From SPJN01 sp965229935 (GTDB taxonomy: Bacteria; Pseudomonadota; Alphaproteobacteria; SPJN01), in assembly GCA_965229935.1 (NCBI GenBank), contig CBDDKB010000002.1, forward strand, positions 1,488,001 to 1,552,000: DNA of 64,000 nucleotides, read 5' to 3'. The position numbers and the translations under genes are program-made. Under the pieces are notes generated by a model that was given only the letters and a program-made list of their open reading frames with translations, ran no database searches and had not been told where the DNA came from. Shown piece by piece: positions 61,263 through 64,000 of the stretch. Each line of letters starts with the position of its first letter. The stretch's first letter is position 1.

Positions 61263-62207
61263 CTACACGCCCAAAAGGTCACGGGCAAGGTCACAATCTG
61301 CGGCGATCTGCGCCTTTAGGGCGTCGAGCCCGTCAAATTTCTGTTCTGCCCTGATATGGCCCACAAATGACACGCGGACGGTTGCGCCGTAAATGTCCCC
61401 GTCAAAGTCGAACAAATGCGCCTCAAGCAATATGTCCTGCTTATCAAAGGTGGGCCGTTTGCCTACATTCGCAACCCCGAAATAGCTGCCAGAATGCGCC
61501 CCATCAACGATTTCAACCTTGATGGCATAAACCCCCAGCGCAGGCACCAGATAGCCGCCCATGGCAACATTCGCGGTGGGAAACCCGATTGTGCGTCCGC
61601 GTTGATCACCCTTGATCACCGGGCCTTCGACATACCATGGATGGCCCAGCATGGCTGCTGCATCATCAACCCGCCCGGTTTTCAGCGCCTGCCGGATCAG
61701 GGTTGAGGAGATGACCGCCCCATCCTCGCCCGACACAGCCTCTATCACTGTCAGGCCAATCCCCAAGTCGGCGCCCATCGTTGCAAGCATATCCGTGTCG
61801 CCCTGACGATCACGACCAAAGCGGAAGTCATAGCCGACAATCACGTGACAGGCACCCAGCCCCTTGGCCAATACAGTTTCGACAAAATCAGCGGCGGACA
61901 AATGCGCCAGCTTTTCATCAAAGCTGAGGACAAAGGCGTAATCGACCCCATACATCTCAAGCAAATGGGTCTTTGCATCCAAAGGCGACAGGCGCATCGG
62001 TTCGGGCGAATGATGGAAATATTCCGCCGGGTGCGGTTCAAACATCAACACACCAAGTGGCGCGTCTTTTTCCTTGGCAAGCTTTGCGGCCTGCCGGATC
62101 AGGGTTTGATGACCCTTATGGACGCCGTCGAAATTCCCGATCACGACGACCGCTCCACGGGCGGCATCGTCCATGCCCTGCATATCTGTAATGACACGAA
62201 TGGTCAT
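61263..62207 (-). CDS. ribF: Bifunctional riboflavin kinase / FAD synthetase
   Basis: 314-residue enzyme that makes FMN and then FAD from riboflavin. The N-terminal nucleotidyltransferase domain has IGNFDGVHKGHQTLI and the VGYDFRFGRDRQGD segment. The C-terminal kinase domain has GRTIGFPTANVAMG with the PTAN loop. It is 157 bases upstream of ileS and 26 bases behind the HAD gene, in the usual HAD-ribF-ileS-lspA order. It supports the flavin-rich enzyme set of the window only in a general sense. Confidence 0.95.
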   Translation of the reverse strand: MTIRVITDMQGMDDAARGAVVVIGNFDGVHKGHQTLIRQAAKLAKEKDAPLGVLMFEPHPAEYFHHSPEPMRLSPLDAKTHLLEMYGVDYAFVLSFDEKLAHLSAADFVETVLAKGLGACHVIVGYDFRFGRDRQGDTDMLATMGADLGIGLTVIEAVSGEDGAVISSTLIRQALKTGRVDDAAAMLGHPWYVEGPVIKGDQRGRTIGFPTANVAMGGYLVPALGVYAIKVEIVDGAHSGSYFGVANVGKRPTFDKQDILLEAHLFDFDGDIYGATVRVSFVGHIRAEQKFDGLDALKAQIAADCDLARDLLGV

Positions 62208-62233
62208 ACCGGTTCAGCCCCTAAATAAAATTT

Positions 62234-63124
62234 CTACCAACTCAATTGGGTCATCGCAGCAACGGCGTCAAGCCCTGCTGCGCGCATCGCATCATTCATC
62301 GACGTGTGATCAAGCTGCCCCACGCCGCTATAGCCAAGCTCTGCTGCATGGATGCCGCCTGCGATCAACAGCGCGTCAATACCCGCCTGATTGGCACCCA
62401 AAATATCGGTCTTCAACCCGTCGCCAATGGCCAACACGTCTGATTTGTTGAGCGGAAAGCCCGCCTTCATCCCCAATTCGCGCAACACAGCCTTATAGGT
62501 CGGCGCGTGGGGCTTGCCATATATCAGAACCCTGCCGCCCATCTCTTCATAAAGCGCGGCAAGCGCCCCTGCGCACCAAATATGATCATCGCCGCGCATC
62601 ACCTTGATGTCAGGATTGGCGCAAACCATCGGCATGTCACGGGACAGACCGACCTGAAACAGATCCCGATAATCTTCAGGCGTTTCGGTGTCATCATCGA
62701 ACAGGCCCGTATTCAGGATGAAATTCGCTGTATCAATATCGCCTTCAACAAGTGGCAGCCCATCAAACACACCCCGATCCCGTTCCGGGCCCAGATGGAC
62801 AAACACCTGTCCCCAATCGCCATCTGCAATCTCAAGACGGGTCAAATCGCCGGATGTCAGGATCGTGTCATAAGCGGTCGTGGGCACTTTCAGCCGTTCC
62901 AACATTTCAGCAACAGCCGCAGCGGGACGGGGCGCATTGGACAATAGCGCCACTGTGCCCCCGACTTCCCGGCGATAGCGGGTCAGGGCAGCAACCGCCT
63001 GCTCATAGGCAGCTTTGCCATTATGCACCACCCCCCAAAGATCGACGATCAGGGCAAGGTAATCCGGCAACAGCCCCCCTGCCCCTTCGATCACGGGGAT
63101 TGTTTTGTCATCTGTGTCGGTCAT
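62234..63124 (-). CDS. HAD superfamily hydrolase, subfamily IIA (TIGR01459-like)
   Basis: 296-residue haloacid dehalogenase-fold phosphatase related to NagD. Motif I with the nucleophilic Asp is LIVDLWGVVHNG (about residues 25-36), the acid/base position being a Trp-Gly pair rather than DxD. Motif II lies in LLSNAPRP, and motif IV in IGDGLKTDILGANQAGIDAL. The family is typical beside ribF in alphaproteobacteria, and its substrate is unknown. It opens the HAD-ribF-ileS-lspA-DUF3035-M16-M16 run. Confidence 0.88.
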   Translation of the reverse strand: MTDTDDKTIPVIEGAGGLLPDYLALIVDLWGVVHNGKAAYEQAVAALTRYRREVGGTVALLSNAPRPAAAVAEMLERLKVPTTAYDTILTSGDLTRLEIADGDWGQVFVHLGPERDRGVFDGLPLVEGDIDTANFILNTGLFDDDTETPEDYRDLFQVGLSRDMPMVCANPDIKVMRGDDHIWCAGALAALYEEMGGRVLIYGKPHAPTYKAVLRELGMKAGFPLNKSDVLAIGDGLKTDILGANQAGIDALLIAGGIHAAELGYSGVGQLDHTSMNDAMRAAGLDAVAAMTQLSW

Positions 63125-63278
63125 GGACAGCCTTACAATAGTCTCGAACCGCAGTGCTACCCCGTCCCTATGCCAAGGTCAATCTAACCAAGCAGGTCAC
63201 GCGGGGGCTTTTCATCGCATGACACAATCACTAGGCTGCGCCCATCAAAACAAACTTTAAGCAAAAAAGGGGCCAGTT

Positions 63279-64000
63279 ATGAGCAGTCTTTTCGATCTTT
63301 CCGGCAAAACCGCCATCGTCACCGGATCAACACGCGGCATTGGTGAGGCGATTGCCAAACGATTTGCCGAACATGGGGCGAATGTCGTCGTGTCATCACG
63401 CAAGGCTGATGCAGTTGACAAAACAACGGCAGAAATCAATGCCGACTGGGCCAAGTCCGGCAATCGCGCTATCGGCGTGCCCTGCAATATCAGCGACAAG
63501 GAAGATTTGCAGCGTCTGGTAGACACAACAAATAAAGAGTTTGGGCAGGTTGATATTCTGGTCTGCAATGCGGCGGTTAACCCTTTCTTTGGCCCCAGCG
63601 CCGAAATTCCTGACGATGCCTTTGACAAGATCATGGCATCAAACGTCAAATCAAATCACTGGCTGTGCAATATGGTGTTGCCGCAGATGAAGGAACGGGG
63701 CGAAGGGTCGATCACCATCATCTCGTCGATCGGCGGGCTGAAGGGCAGCGAGGTCATCGGCGCTTACTGTATTTCAAAGGCGGCTGACTTCCAGTTGGCA
63801 CGTAATCTGGCCTGCGAACATGGCCGCGACGGTGTTCGTGTGAACGCTATCGCGCCGGGTCTGATCCAGACCTATTTCGCCAAGGCGCTGTGGGACAATC
63901 CCGATATTCTAAAGGCATCAACCTCAGGCTCAGCCCTAAAGCGTATTGGCCAGCCGGACGAGATTGCCGGGGCGGCGGTCTTCCTTGCCTCAGACGCGGG
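63279..64000 (+). CDS. SDR family oxidoreductase (3' end beyond window)
   Basis: About 240 residues of a classical short-chain dehydrogenase are visible and the frame runs off the right edge. Motifs: TGSTRGIG (residues 14-21), basic residues after beta2 (VSSRKADA, suggesting NADP), CNAAVNP in place of NNAG, catalytic Ser in IISSIGGLKG, and the pair AYCISKAA. The end reached is GAAVFLASDA, so only the last 15 or so residues are missing. The ATG 63279 (MSSLFDLSGKTAIV) follows AAGGGG. Divergent from the HAD gene. Confidence 0.88.
   Translation, partial: MSSLFDLSGKTAIVTGSTRGIGEAIAKRFAEHGANVVVSSRKADAVDKTTAEINADWAKSGNRAIGVPCNISDKEDLQRLVDTTNKEFGQVDILVCNAAVNPFFGPSAEIPDDAFDKIMASNVKSNHWLCNMVLPQMKERGEGSITIISSIGGLKGSEVIGAYCISKAADFQLARNLACEHGRDGVRVNAIAPGLIQTYFAKALWDNPDILKASTSGSALKRIGQPDEIAGAAVFLASDA

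Overview
The window is a gene-dense chromosomal segment from an alphaproteobacterium with medium GC content. The evidence is the set of protein families present: RpoB/RpoC of alphaproteobacterial type, DUF2093, DUF3035, a short 417-residue glucose-6-phosphate isomerase, the paired M16 peptidases, and a TIGR01459-type HAD protein next to RibF and IleS. The order within the class cannot be settled from sequence alone. A marine, oligotroph-like heterotroph (Puniceispirillales, Rhodospirillales or Kordiimonadales relatives) would fit. No rRNA, IS element, integrase, phage gene or CRISPR array was seen.

Layout. (1) 1-13.7 kb, read leftwards: the transcription/translation core tRNA-Tyr, tRNA-Gly, tuf, tRNA-Trp, secE, nusG, rplK, rplA, rplJ, rplL, rpoB, rpoC (3' end outside the window). 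The order is the classical bacterial one with one oddity: a small VOC/glyoxalase-fold gene on the opposite strand sits between rplL and rpoB. It splits the ribosomal-protein and polymerase genes and leaves rpoBC with its own 409-base leader. (2) 13.9-15.3 kb: an rRNA methyltransferase, a DUF1761 membrane protein and tRNA-Val. (3) 15.4-42.3 kb: a catabolic region. It holds a rightward set (FAD monooxygenase, two SDR-type/membrane genes, two TetR regulators, a CYP153-like P450) and a tightly packed nine-gene leftward set (alpha/beta hydrolase, acyl-CoA dehydrogenase, DUF3108-like protein, phytanoyl-CoA dioxygenase-like protein, DUF2804 protein, nitronate-monooxygenase-like protein, SDR, MDR reductase, GFA protein). 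It also holds a leftward TonB receptor / M28-like Tat protein / PQQ-dehydrogenase operon divergent from a GntR regulator, an acyl-CoA synthetase, and a sugar-kinase-like ACAD10/11-type phosphotransferase. (4) 42.3-63.1 kb: housekeeping genes purD, xseA, DUF2093, M23 peptidase, MscS channel, a second phosphotransferase, tadA, an RluB-like pseudouridine synthase with a repetitive basic tail, rsmD, mutL, pgi, and the run HAD-ribF-ileS-lspA-DUF3035-M16-M16. (5) The right edge enters another SDR gene.

How it fits together. The catabolic region reads as uptake of a hydrophobic substrate through the TonB receptor, followed by oxygenase attack (P450, FAD monooxygenase, iron dioxygenase). Alcohol oxidation would follow (PQQ, zinc and SDR dehydrogenases), then CoA activation, dehydrogenation and hydrolysis. 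The CYP153-like P450 points to an aliphatic or terpenoid substrate, but the substrate is not identified. The main regulatory signals are a perfect 28-base palindrome at the start of the second TetR gene, an inverted repeat between the TonB receptor and the GntR gene, a near-consensus sigma70 promoter before the FAD monooxygenase, and leader structures before rplJ and rpoB.
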